Assembly (NCBI RefSeq): GCF_003259845.1
Contig: NZ_QLMJ01000022.1
Location: forward strand, 1 to 64,000
Length of the DNA: 64,000 bases
Source: Actinoplanes lutulentus
GTDB taxonomy: Bacteria; Actinomycetota; Actinomycetes; Mycobacteriales; Micromonosporaceae
Direction: 5' to 3'
This document shows, one piece after another, positions 19,602 to 27,485 of the stretch (its first letter is position 1; every line of letters begins with the position of its first letter). The translations under genes and the position numbers were made by a program. Under the pieces are notes generated by a model that made no database searches, was not told where the DNA came from, and saw nothing but the letters and a program-made list of their open reading frames with translations.

Positions 19602-20066
19602 CTAAGCACGCTCGATGTCGATGAGATAGCTGCTGATGTCCCGGGTGTGCACGATGGCGTTGACCGGTTCCCGCACGCCGTCGGGCCGCAGCCGCACGAT
19701 CCGGTGGACCAGCCAGCTCCTGGTCAGGTCGAGATCCCAGCCCTGCCGGACCTCGTCGATGATGTAGTCGTCGGCGAGCGAGATCGAGCCGTTCAGGCGT
19801 ACCGAAGGCTCGTTCTTTTGATCGTTGATCCTGGATTCCTGGTCGGTCGAATCCGCTGTCACGTGGAACGGGACGTCGCCGGCCACGAGCACGCAGCCGC
19901 CGTAGAAACTGTCTCGAACGGCCGGTACCACCCGGCCCACGATCTCCGGAAAATCGGGCGTGGCCAGGTAAAGACTGAGCCCGAACGTGACCTGCTGGCC
20001 GACGCGGGCGCGAAAGCCCGAACTGCCGACCTGATCGGTGGAGACCGTAACCCCGTGAAGCATCAT
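19602..20066 (-). CDS. Hypothetical protein, about 154 residues
   Basis: Starts at ATG 20066 or the next ATG at 20063. I do not recognise the family. The sequence is beta-rich and polar with no signal peptide or membrane helix. It contains VGQQVTFGLSLYLATPDFPEIVGRV and a charged middle. The codon bias is that of a real gene. It lies convergent to pntB and directly downstream of a possible small membrane protein gene (20164-20331), so the two may form an operon. Confidence 0.6.
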   Translation of the reverse strand: MMLHGVTVSTDQVGSSGFRARVGQQVTFGLSLYLATPDFPEIVGRVVPAVRDSFYGGCVLVAGDVPFHVTADSTDQESRINDQKNEPSVRLNGSISLADDYIIDEVRQGWDLDLTRSWLVHRIVRLRPDGVREPVNAIVHTRDISSYLIDIERA

Positions 20067-20163
20067 CCTGGCATGATCCACTTTGTCGAGCGGGTTAGCT
20101 TGCCTTTTTAGACCGCGGCTCGAACTCGGCGTCTCAAGACCGGCAGCGAGCGGTCCATTCTGG

Positions 20164-20331
20164 CTAAAAGTCCCAGATCTCGTCGGAAAAGGCGGTGCCG
20201 TTGCCATTGCCGCCGTAGTTCGAGCAGCCGCGCCTCTCGGTGGCCGGCTGGAGCGCCACTGTCAGCATCGTGAGCAGGACGCCGCCCACCAGCAGCGCCC
20301 AGCGGGGATCGCCGCTTCGCGAGCCCAGCAC
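20164..20331 (-). CDS. Possible small membrane protein, 55 residues
   Basis: A frame from GTG 20331 to TAG 20164 encodes a short polar head, DPRWALLVGGVLLTMLTVAL as one clear membrane helix, then a Cys/Gly/Asn tail ending TAFSDEIWDF. Third codon positions are strongly G/C, the helix is well formed, and the stop is about 97 bp ahead of the next minus-strand gene. The frame stays open further upstream, so the start is uncertain and no strong ribosome site is seen. It fills an otherwise empty 300-bp gap. Function unknown. Confidence 0.42.
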   Translation of the reverse strand: MLGSRSGDPRWALLVGGVLLTMLTVALQPATERRGCSNYGGNGNGTAFSDEIWDF

Positions 20332-20372
20332 GCTCGCCTTCGAAGAAGAAGACCCAGGGGCAGGAGCGAGTC

Positions 20373-20918
20373 GTGCTGTACGCGATCGAGCTTTTTCTCG
20401 ACGAGCGGGCGGACGCTGATGTTCGCCGGATGTGGGCCGCGCTCGACGAGCGGGGTGTTCGGTCGTTGGGCGGAATTCCCGGTGCTGATCACCACCCGCA
20501 TGTCACGTTGTCGGTGTTCTCCGGCGGGGATCTCGTGCGGATCGCTGATGTCCTGCGGCCGGTGCTGGCGGAGGCCGTCGGGCTGCCGTTGACGCTGGGC
20601 AGTCTCGGGTTCTTCCTGACCGGGGAGGCTCCCGCGTTTCTCGGTGTCGTGCCGTCGTCACGTCTGCTGGAGGTGCACCGGCGGGTTCACTCGGCGTTGG
20701 AGCCGCTTGTCGATGGGATCTGGCCCTACTACCGGCCGGACGCTCTGGTGCCGCACTGCACACTCGCGGTCGGCGTCACCGATAAGGCGCAGGTGATCGA
20801 GGTGGTGTCGGCGTTCCCCATGCCGGTCCAGGCGACGGTGGCCGCCGTCTATCTCGTCGAGTTGCCGGGCGGACAGGCCCGAACCTGCCTGACACAGCCG
20901 GCAGCGGGCTTGCCGTAG
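20373..20918 (+). CDS. 2'-5' RNA ligase / 2H phosphoesterase family protein
   Basis: 181 residues from GTG 20373, with AGGAGCG upstream at the right distance. Both catalytic HxT motifs of the 2H phosphoesterase fold are present: HVT within DHHPHVTLSV (about residue 43) and HCT within LVPHCTLAVG (about residue 130). Enzymes of this family open or form cyclic phosphates and 2'-5' linkages in RNA or nucleotides; the physiological substrate in bacteria is mostly unknown. The gene is divergent from the small membrane protein frame. Confidence 0.85.
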   Translation: MLYAIELFLDERADADVRRMWAALDERGVRSLGGIPGADHHPHVTLSVFSGGDLVRIADVLRPVLAEAVGLPLTLGSLGFFLTGEAPAFLGVVPSSRLLEVHRRVHSALEPLVDGIWPYYRPDALVPHCTLAVGVTDKAQVIEVVSAFPMPVQATVAAVYLVELPGGQARTCLTQPAAGLP

Positions 20919-20990
20919 CCCGGCGGCGGGCTTGCCGTAGCTCAGGCCTGGAATGGCGGGGCGTTTCCGTGCCTGGACGACGGCCGGCCG

Positions 20991-21050
20991 GGCTCAGCCG
21001 TAGGCGAGCCACGGAATGACGGGCGGATTCCGTGGCGGAGCTACGGCTCG
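20991..21050. repeat. Family B hairpin, copy 4
   Basis: AGCCGTAGGCGAGCCACGGAAT on the left pairs with ATTCCGTGGCGGAGCTACGGCT on the right with one or two mismatches. A partial arm (TTGCCGTAGCTCAG) lies just before it at about 20930-20944. The outer arms are the same as in the copies at 6.4 and 11.8 kb. Confidence 0.82.
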
Positions 21051-21187
21051 CCCGTCCACGCCCGCTTGCGTCCGGCCTCGTCCATGCCGCTCGCGGCTGG
21101 CTCGTCCATGCCTGCGTGCGTCCGGCCTCGCGTGTGCCCTCCCGCGTCCGGCCTGCGTCTGGCCCCGCGTGTGCCCGCCCGCTGGTG

Positions 21188-21258
21188 TGTGTTGAGTTGG
21201 GGCGTGATTCGGACCTGAATTCGACACGCAGGGCGTGGCCTGTGTGTCGAATTCAGGT
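21188..21258. repeat. Family A unit plus inverted right arm
   Basis: A complete 41-bp unit occupies 21188-21228. Instead of a second unit at +61, an inverted copy of its right arm follows: ACCTGAATTCGACAC (21213-21227) is the exact reverse complement of GTGTCGAATTCAGGT (21244-21258). The result is a long hairpin between two convergent genes. Confidence 0.82.
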
Positions 21259-21291
21259 GGGCTCACCACCGCTTCTCGGGCGACGAACGAC

Positions 21292-22368
21292 TCAGGGCGT
21301 GATGGCTTCGCGCAGGCGGCTGATCAACGCGTCGCCCACCCGTGCGGTCTCGCGCTTGTACGGCGTATCGGACAGCACGAAATGGCTGATCCCCAGTTCG
21401 GCGTACTTGAGCAGCGCCGCACTCACCTCATCCGCCGACCCGACCAGCCACGTCGTTCCCGCACCGCCGCCGCCGTAGCGGCCCGGTGCCGTGTACAGGC
21501 ACGAGTCCAGCACGTCGCCACGCTCGGCCAGATCGTGCAGACGTTGCTGGCCGACTGCCGGTCCACGGTGCTGGTCCAGCGTGCGGTCATGCGATGCCGA
21601 CGACTGGGCCGCCATCTCGGCGACCCTGGCCTCGGCGTCACGCCACGCCTCCTCGGTCGTGTCCCGCACGACAGTGGTGATGCGTAGACCGAATTCCAGC
21701 TCCGGCAAATCCCGGTCCAGGTCATTGGTGAGCTTGCGGAGGCGTTCGACACGGTCGGCGATGCCGTCGAGCGGCTCACCCCAGAACAGCTGGACGTCGG
21801 CTTCGGTGGCGGCTACCCGTTCGGCAGCGGGGGAGGCTCCGCCGAAATACAGTCGGGGCCCGCTACCGAGCGGACGCGGCGCCACCGTCGAGTTCGTCAC
21901 CTGGAAATGCTCACCCTCGAACGTCACGTTCTCCTCGGTCCACAGGCGGCGGACGAGGCGCATGAACTCTTTCGTTCGGGCGTACCGCTGGGCTTGATCT
22001 CCTTCGACGTCGCCGTAGGCGGCGAGGTTGTCCTGGCCGCTCACGATGTTGACGAGCAGGCGGCCGCCGCTGAGATGATCGAGCGTCGCGGCCGCGCCGG
22101 CGAAGTGCGCGGGCCGCCAATAGCCGGGCCGGATCGCCGCCAAGGGGCGGAACCTCGTCGTCCGGGCGGCGATCGCGGTGGCCACGGTGAATGTGTCCGG
22201 CCGGCCCCAGCCGGTGCCGATCAGCGCGCCCTCCCAGCCGTGTTTCTCGGCGGTCAGTGCCAGGTCGGTCGAGTGGTCCAGACTGCCGTAACCGGCGACG
22301 GCGTCGTCACCGCGATGCCCCGCCTGCACGGTGTTCGGGATGTACCAGAGAAACGTCGGCCGGCTCAT
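21292..22368 (-). CDS. SsuD-like FMNH2-dependent alkanesulfonate monooxygenase
   Basis: 358 residues from ATG 22368. It is a luciferase-fold (LLM) enzyme. Stretches diagnostic of SsuD include FLWYIPNTVQAGH at the start, LAAIRPGYWRPAHFA, LDHLSGGRLLVNIVSGQD, and LYFGGASPAAERVAATEADVQLFWGEP. SsuD uses reduced FMN and oxygen to release sulfite from alkanesulfonates. It is the last gene of the operon, its start overlapping the preceding stop as ATGA. No flavin reductase (SsuE) is in the operon. Confidence 0.88.
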   Translation of the reverse strand: MSRPTFLWYIPNTVQAGHRGDDAVAGYGSLDHSTDLALTAEKHGWEGALIGTGWGRPDTFTVATAIAARTTRFRPLAAIRPGYWRPAHFAGAAATLDHLSGGRLLVNIVSGQDNLAAYGDVEGDQAQRYARTKEFMRLVRRLWTEENVTFEGEHFQVTNSTVAPRPLGSGPRLYFGGASPAAERVAATEADVQLFWGEPLDGIADRVERLRKLTNDLDRDLPELEFGLRITTVVRDTTEEAWRDAEARVAEMAAQSSASHDRTLDQHRGPAVGQQRLHDLAERGDVLDSCLYTAPGRYGGGGAGTTWLVGSADEVSAALLKYAELGISHFVLSDTPYKRETARVGDALISRLREAITP

Positions 22369-23411
22369 GCCCGACCGCCGAGCGCCGCGCCGCCGAGCGC
22401 TGTGCCGCCGCCCTTGAGTGGCTGGTAGCCACGGTCCCTGTCCGACAGCGTCACCCCGGGCGGGACGATTTTGTCGATCTCGGCCAGGACGTCCGGGCTC
22501 AACACCACCGACGCCGCGCCCAGCTGGTCCTCCAGCTGCGACAACGTACGCGGCCCGATGATCGGTGCGGTCACCGCCGGGTGGGCCAGCACGAAACCGA
22601 GGGCCAGCTCGATCAGCGACAACCCGGACTGCGCGGCCAGCTCGGCGAGCGCCGAGACCGCCTCCAGCTTGGCCGCGTTCTCCGGTGCGTCGATCTCGAA
22701 GCGCCCCGGCTGCCGGGTGAGACGACTCGACGGCGGCTGCGACGCGCCCTTGCGGAACTTGCCGGTCAGCCAGCCGCCGGCCAGCGGGCTCCACGGGATC
22801 ACCGCGAGGCCGTAGCGCGCCGCGACCGGCAGCACTTCACGCTCGACGCCGCGGGCCAGCAGAGAGTACGGCGGTTGCTCGGCCACGACCCGTTCCCGGC
22901 CACGCTTCTCGGCGATCCACTGGCCCTCGACGATCGCCGACGGCGGGAACGTCGACGTGCCGATGTACCGGATCTTGCCGTGGTGGACCAGGTCGGACAG
23001 GGCGCCGAGCGTCTCGTCGAAGTCGGTGTCCTCCTCGGGCCGATGCACCTGGTAGAGATCGATGTGGTCGGTCCGCAGGCGGCGCAGGCTGTCCTCGACC
23101 GCGCGGATGATCCAGCGGCGGGAGTTGCCGAAGTGGTTCGGGTCGTCGCCGATCTGGCCGTGGAACTTGGTGGCGAGGAAGACGTCGTCGCGGCGGCCCA
23201 GCAGCGCCTTGCCGACGATCTCCTCGGATTCGCCCTGGCTGTACACGTCGGCGGTGTCGACCAGGTTGATCCCGGCGTCCAGCGCGCGGTGGATGATCCG
23301 GATGCTGTCGTCGTGGTCGGGGTTGCCCCGCGAGCCGAACATCATGGTGCCCAGCGCGAGGGCGCTGACTTTCACGCCGGTACGGCCGAACGGGCGCAGG
23401 GGGATGGTCAT
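22365..23411 (-). CDS. Aldo/keto reductase
   Basis: 348 residues. The catalytic tetrad of the family can be placed: Asp and Tyr in NLVDTADVYSQGESEE, Lys in FLATKFHG, His in DLYQVHRPEED. It resembles the YajO/Tas-type (AKR11/12-like) branch with NADPH binding near the C terminus (IIGPRTLSQLEDQL). It sits between two flavin monooxygenases with 4-bp overlaps on both sides, so it is cotranscribed with them. A role in reducing the aldehyde released by desulfonation is plausible but inferred. Confidence 0.88.
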   Translation of the reverse strand: MTIPLRPFGRTGVKVSALALGTMMFGSRGNPDHDDSIRIIHRALDAGINLVDTADVYSQGESEEIVGKALLGRRDDVFLATKFHGQIGDDPNHFGNSRRWIIRAVEDSLRRLRTDHIDLYQVHRPEEDTDFDETLGALSDLVHHGKIRYIGTSTFPPSAIVEGQWIAEKRGRERVVAEQPPYSLLARGVEREVLPVAARYGLAVIPWSPLAGGWLTGKFRKGASQPPSSRLTRQPGRFEIDAPENAAKLEAVSALAELAAQSGLSLIELALGFVLAHPAVTAPIIGPRTLSQLEDQLGAASVVLSPDVLAEIDKIVPPGVTLSDRDRGYQPLKGGGTALGGAALGGRA

Positions 23412-24739
23412 CGGACTCCGATCGGATCAAGAACATTCGAGGGGCGCGGCAACCCGTAGTGCTGTCGCAGGGTGGTGCCTTCGTAGTCGGTGCGGAACAG
23501 CCCGCGCTCCTGGAGGATCGGTACGACCTTCGTGGCGAACGCCTCGATACCGGACGGCAGCACAGCGGGCATGATGTTGAACCCGTCGGCGGCCCCGTTC
23601 TCGAAGTACTCCTGGATCGTGTCGGCGACCTCGCTGGGCGTACCCGTGAATGTGCGGTGGCCGCGGCCGCCGCCGAGCTTGCCGATGAGCTGGCGCACCG
23701 TCAGGTTTTCTCGTCGCGCCCAATCCACGATGAGCGTGCGGCGGCTCTTCGCGCCCTCGATCTCGGCCTCGTCCGGCAGGTCAGCCGGCAGCGGCTCGTC
23801 CAGCACCAGGCGAGCGGGGTCGACCCGCAGCGTGTAGGCCAGCGTCGCGACGGCGTATTGCGGCGCGATCAGCCGTTCCAGCTCGGCTTCCAGCTCCCGG
23901 GCCTCGGCGGAAGTGTCGCCGATGACCGGAACGATGCCGGGCAGGATCACCACGTGATCGGGGTCGCGACCGGCGGCCGCGGCCCGGCGTTTCAGGTCGG
24001 CGTAGAAGGCCTGGCTCTCGGCGAGCGTCGGCTGGGCGGTGAAGACCGCTTCGGCCCACTTCGCCGCGAACTCCTTGCCGTCCTCCGACGACCCGGCCTG
24101 CACGAGCAGCGGCCAGGCCTGCGGCGAGCGCGGCACGTTGAGCGGCCCGTCCACCCGGAAGAATTCGCCGTGATGATCCACGCTCCGGACGTGCGAGGAA
24201 CGAGCGTGCACCCCGGCCTGCTTGTCCGCCACGATCGCGTCGTCGGCCCAGCTGTCCCAGAGCTTCGTGGACACTTCGAGGAACTCGTCGGCACGTTCGT
24301 ACCGTGCCCGGTGCAGCGGCTGGTCGTCGAGGCCGAAGTTGCGGGCGGCCGCGTCGCCGGCGGTGGTGACGATGTTCCAGCCGGCCCGGCCCTGGCTCAG
24401 ATGGTCGAGCGAGGCGAATCGGCGTGCCAGGTTGTAGGGCTCGTTGTACGAGGTCGACGCGGTGGCGATCAGCCCGATCCGGCTGGTGCTGCCGATCAGC
24501 GCGGCCAGCAGCAGCGTCGGTTCCAGCTTGCCGGACGGCCGCCGGCCCGGATCACTCCAGAGCACCGGGCTGTCGGCGAGGAAGACCGAGTCGAACTTGG
24601 CGTCCTCCGCGATGCGAGCCAGGCGCTGATGCGCCTGCAACGACAGATTGGCGTACGGGTCGGACTCGGGCAGTCTCCAGGACGCCTCGTGATGTCCGGT
24701 GTCGTGCAGGAACAGGTTGAAATGCAGCTGACGGGTCAT
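23408..24739 (-). CDS. NtaA/DmoA-type flavin-dependent monooxygenase
   Basis: 443 residues. It belongs to the NtaA/SnaA/DszA group of two-component luciferase-fold monooxygenases, longer than SsuD. Landmarks are HFNLFLHDTGHHEASWR, FDSVFLADSP, ARRFASLDHLSQGRAGWNIVTT, and a C-terminal HRTFTGTPSEVADTIQEYF. Members oxidise nitrilotriacetate, dibenzothiophene sulfone or dimethyl sulfide using reduced flavin from a separate reductase. Its place in a sulfonate-type import operon points to an organosulfur substrate. ATGA overlaps join it to the genes on both sides. Confidence 0.88.
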   Translation of the reverse strand: MTRQLHFNLFLHDTGHHEASWRLPESDPYANLSLQAHQRLARIAEDAKFDSVFLADSPVLWSDPGRRPSGKLEPTLLLAALIGSTSRIGLIATASTSYNEPYNLARRFASLDHLSQGRAGWNIVTTAGDAAARNFGLDDQPLHRARYERADEFLEVSTKLWDSWADDAIVADKQAGVHARSSHVRSVDHHGEFFRVDGPLNVPRSPQAWPLLVQAGSSEDGKEFAAKWAEAVFTAQPTLAESQAFYADLKRRAAAAGRDPDHVVILPGIVPVIGDTSAEARELEAELERLIAPQYAVATLAYTLRVDPARLVLDEPLPADLPDEAEIEGAKSRRTLIVDWARRENLTVRQLIGKLGGGRGHRTFTGTPSEVADTIQEYFENGAADGFNIMPAVLPSGIEAFATKVVPILQERGLFRTDYEGTTLRQHYGLPRPSNVLDPIGVR

Positions 24740-25470
24740 CGGTTCTCCTCCTCGACACCCAGTTCGTCCAGCAGGAACGTGCGCAGCTCGGCGAATCCGG
24801 CGCTGGATCGGGAGCGGTCCGGCAGGTCCACGCGTACGTCGGTGCGCACCACGCCGTCGTCGAGCAGGATCACCCGGTCGGCGAGCACGATCGCCTCGTC
24901 GACGTCGTGGGTGACCAGCAGCACGGCCGGCCGGTGGGCCTCGCAGAGTTTGCGGAGCAGGACGTGCATCCGGATCCGGGTCAGTGCGTCGAGCGCGCCG
25001 AACGGCTCGTCGGCGAGCAGCAGCTGCGGTTCGCGGACCAGCGAGCGGGCCAGCGCGGCGCGTTGCTGCTCGCCGCCGGAGAGCTGGTACGGCCAGGCCG
25101 TCTCCCGTCCGGCCAGGCCGACCTCGGCGAGGGCCTGCCGTCCGCGCGCACCGGCGTCGCTGCCCCGCAGGCCGAAGACGACGTTGTCCAGGATGCGTTT
25201 CCAGGGCAGCAGCCGGGAGTCCTGGAAGACCACCGACACGCTCTCCGGTACCGCGATCTGGCCGTGCCCGGCGACGCCGCGGTCGAGGCCGGCGAGTGCT
25301 CGCAGCAGGGTGCTCTTGCCGGTTCCGGAGCGGCCGATCAGCGCGACGAATTCACCGGCGGCGATGTCCAGGTCGAGGCCGTTGAGCACGCCGCCGTTCT
25401 TGCTGAAGCTGCGGTGCAGGTTCCTGACCCGCACAGCAGTTTGGGTTAGTCCTCCAACGTGCGACGCCAT
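24736..25470 (-). CDS. ABC transporter ATP-binding protein, SsuB type
   Basis: 244 residues. Walker A is GRSGTGKST, the Q-loop follows at VVFQDSRLLPW, the signature is LSGGEQQRA, and Walker B is LLLADEPFGALD, followed by the H-loop VTHDVDEA. The VFQDSRLLPWKR segment is typical of nitrate/sulfonate/taurine importers. It powers the SsuC-type permease, whose gene overlaps this one by 25 bp. Confidence 0.93.
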   Translation of the reverse strand: MASHVGGLTQTAVRVRNLHRSFSKNGGVLNGLDLDIAAGEFVALIGRSGTGKSTLLRALAGLDRGVAGHGQIAVPESVSVVFQDSRLLPWKRILDNVVFGLRGSDAGARGRQALAEVGLAGRETAWPYQLSGGEQQRAALARSLVREPQLLLADEPFGALDALTRIRMHVLLRKLCEAHRPAVLLVTHDVDEAIVLADRVILLDDGVVRTDVRVDLPDRSRSSAGFAELRTFLLDELGVEEENR

Positions 25471-26285
25471 GCCAGCACCTTCCTTCCGGTCAGTCGGACG
25501 GCGCTGTCGGCGCAGTACCCGAACACGCCGTAGATGACCAGGCCGACCACGATGACGTCGGTCTGGCCGTACTGCTCGGCGAGGGTGATCATGTGGCCGA
25601 TGCCGGCGACCGCGTTGTACTGCTCGACGACGACGAGGCCGAGCATCGACGAGGTGACCGCGAACCGCATGCCGAGCAGGAACCCGGGCAGCGCGCCGGG
25701 CAGCACGATGTGCCGGATGAATTCACCGCGTCCGATGCCGATGGTCTCGGCGAGTTCGGCGTACTTGCCGTCGATGCTGCGCAGGCCGTTGTGGGTGTGC
25801 ACATAGATCGGCACGAGGGTGATCAGGGCGATGGTCACGATCTTCATCTCCTGGCCGATGCCGAACCAGGCGATGAACAGCGGGATCAGCGCGAGCGTCG
25901 GCACCGACCGCTTGATCTGGATCGGCCCGTCGATCAGCGACTCGCCGATCCGGGACAGGCCGGAGAGCACCGCGAGCACCGCGCCGGTGATCACGCCGAG
26001 GGCCAGGCCGATCACGGCGCGCTGCAGCGAGGAGAGGATGTTGCCGAGCAGGTCGTGGTTGACCCACTGGTCCTGGAACGCGATCGCGACATCCCACGGC
26101 GCGGTCAGGATGGCGGGGGAGATGACCCCGGTCGCCGAGCCTGCCGCCCAGACGGCGAGGAAAAGCGCCGGGCCGATCCAGAACGCGAACGGGATCCGCT
26201 TACCAGGACCAAGCCTCTTGCGTACGACTCGGCGATCGTCAGTCGACTTCTCCAGGTCCGGAGGCGCGTGGACTGTCGTGGTCAT
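25446..26285 (-). CDS. ABC transporter permease, SsuC type
   Basis: 279 residues with six membrane helices. The cytoplasmic loop that docks on the ATPase contains the EAA-type motif ELAETIGIGRGEFIRHIVLPGALPG (residues about 180-204). The protein closely follows the SsuC/TauC pattern. Its start overlaps the binding-protein stop by 4 bp. Confidence 0.92.
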   Translation of the reverse strand: MTTTVHAPPDLEKSTDDRRVVRKRLGPGKRIPFAFWIGPALFLAVWAAGSATGVISPAILTAPWDVAIAFQDQWVNHDLLGNILSSLQRAVIGLALGVITGAVLAVLSGLSRIGESLIDGPIQIKRSVPTLALIPLFIAWFGIGQEMKIVTIALITLVPIYVHTHNGLRSIDGKYAELAETIGIGRGEFIRHIVLPGALPGFLLGMRFAVTSSMLGLVVVEQYNAVAGIGHMITLAEQYGQTDVIVVGLVIYGVFGYCADSAVRLTGRKVLAWRRTLED

Positions 26286-27349
26286 GCCGCATCACCGGTG
26301 ACCACCTGGGCGCCGGCCGCCTCGGCCTGCACCTTCTCGAACCGCCGGTCGACCAGGGTGTTCACATCGAGCTTCTCGTGGTTCTGTTCGGTGGCGAGCA
26401 GGTCGGCGGTCTCCTGCAGGCGTTTGATCGCGTTGTCCCAGGTGGCCGGGACGCCCTTGTTGCCGTCGGTCGCGACGACATCCTTCGCGTCGGCCTCGTT
26501 GAGACCTTGGACGTCCTGGTAATAGGCCTTCGCGTATTCGTCCGGGTGCTCGTTCGCCCAGAGCAAGGCTTTGGTACGCACAGCGACATACGCCTTCAAC
26601 GCCGCCGCCTTGTCCGCGTCCTCGACGGACTTGGTGAGGCAGTACAGCGTGGAGGCGTCGTCCCGGATGCCCGTGTTGATCGCGGTGGCGCCCGGGTACT
26701 TCGCGTTGTAGATCTTCACGTTGGCCGCGGCGATCGGCGCCACGTCGACAGCCTTGCTGCCCAGCGCGGTCACGTACGAGTCACCGTTGCTGGTCAGCTC
26801 GACCAGGGTCACGTCCTTCTGGCTGAGCCCGGCCTTCTGCAGAACCCGCAGCACCAGCGCACCCTGTGCCTGTCCGGCGCTGTAGGCGATCTTCTTGCCC
26901 CGCAGGTCGGCGAGGGAGGTGACGCTCACGCCCGGCGCGACGCCGAGCTGGTAGATCGGGAACTTCAGCGGGTCGATCGTGACGGCCTGGAACACGATCT
27001 TCGTGGCGGTACCGGTCCAGGCGGCGAAGAGCGACGGGATGTCGGCGACGGCGCTGCAGTCGAGCTTGTCGGCGCGGAACGCCTGGATGCTCTTCGGGCC
27101 GCCGCTGATGTTGGCCCACTCGACCGTGACACCGGCGTCGGTCAGCTCCTTGTCGAGGCCGGACGCCTGGATGACGGACTGCAGTTGCGGGTCGCCGAGC
27201 CGAAGCTCGGTGCCGCTCGGCACCGAGTCGGGCAGAGCCGAGGTCAGTTCCAGGCTCGCGCCGGCCTCGTCCTTCGCGCAGGCGCTGAGCAGGCTCAGGG
27301 TCAGCAGGGCGGCGGCAGCGACCACGGCTTTCCGGGGTGGCGTGTTCAT
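26282..27349 (-). CDS. Sulfonate-type ABC substrate-binding lipoprotein, SsuA type
   Basis: 355 residues. The signal peptide ends in the lipobox LLSACA, anchoring the mature protein by its cysteine. The core is the SsuA/TauA-like periplasmic binding fold: LRLGDPQLQSV, VEWANISGGPKSIQAF, LRGKKIAYSAGQAQG, and VDVAPIAAANV. The usual ligand is an aliphatic sulfonate. This is the first gene of the six-gene operon, and the 136 bp ahead should hold the operon promoter. Confidence 0.92.
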   Translation of the reverse strand: MNTPPRKAVVAAAALLTLSLLSACAKDEAGASLELTSALPDSVPSGTELRLGDPQLQSVIQASGLDKELTDAGVTVEWANISGGPKSIQAFRADKLDCSAVADIPSLFAAWTGTATKIVFQAVTIDPLKFPIYQLGVAPGVSVTSLADLRGKKIAYSAGQAQGALVLRVLQKAGLSQKDVTLVELTSNGDSYVTALGSKAVDVAPIAAANVKIYNAKYPGATAINTGIRDDASTLYCLTKSVEDADKAAALKAYVAVRTKALLWANEHPDEYAKAYYQDVQGLNEADAKDVVATDGNKGVPATWDNAIKRLQETADLLATEQNHEKLDVNTLVDRRFEKVQAEAAGAQVVTGDAA

Positions 27350-27425
27350 CGATGGTCCTCCGAACAGGAGTGAAGGAGGGCAGGGGGAATTCGCAGGTCA
27401 GCGTGTGCACCGCCGTCCTGAACTC

Positions 27426-27450
27426 ATACTATGCATATAGGATTAAGAGG
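27426..27450 (-). promoter_or_regulatory. AT-rich promoter candidate for the sulfonate operon
   Basis: The gap between ssuA-like and ROK genes contains an unusually AT-rich stretch with the palindrome TATGCATA (27430-27437). On the minus strand TAGTAT could serve as -10. The -35 is unclear. It is the only obvious promoter-like signal before the operon. Confidence 0.35.
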
Positions 27451-27485
27451 CAAGCATGCACCGCATTGAATTAAGTAACGGCTGG

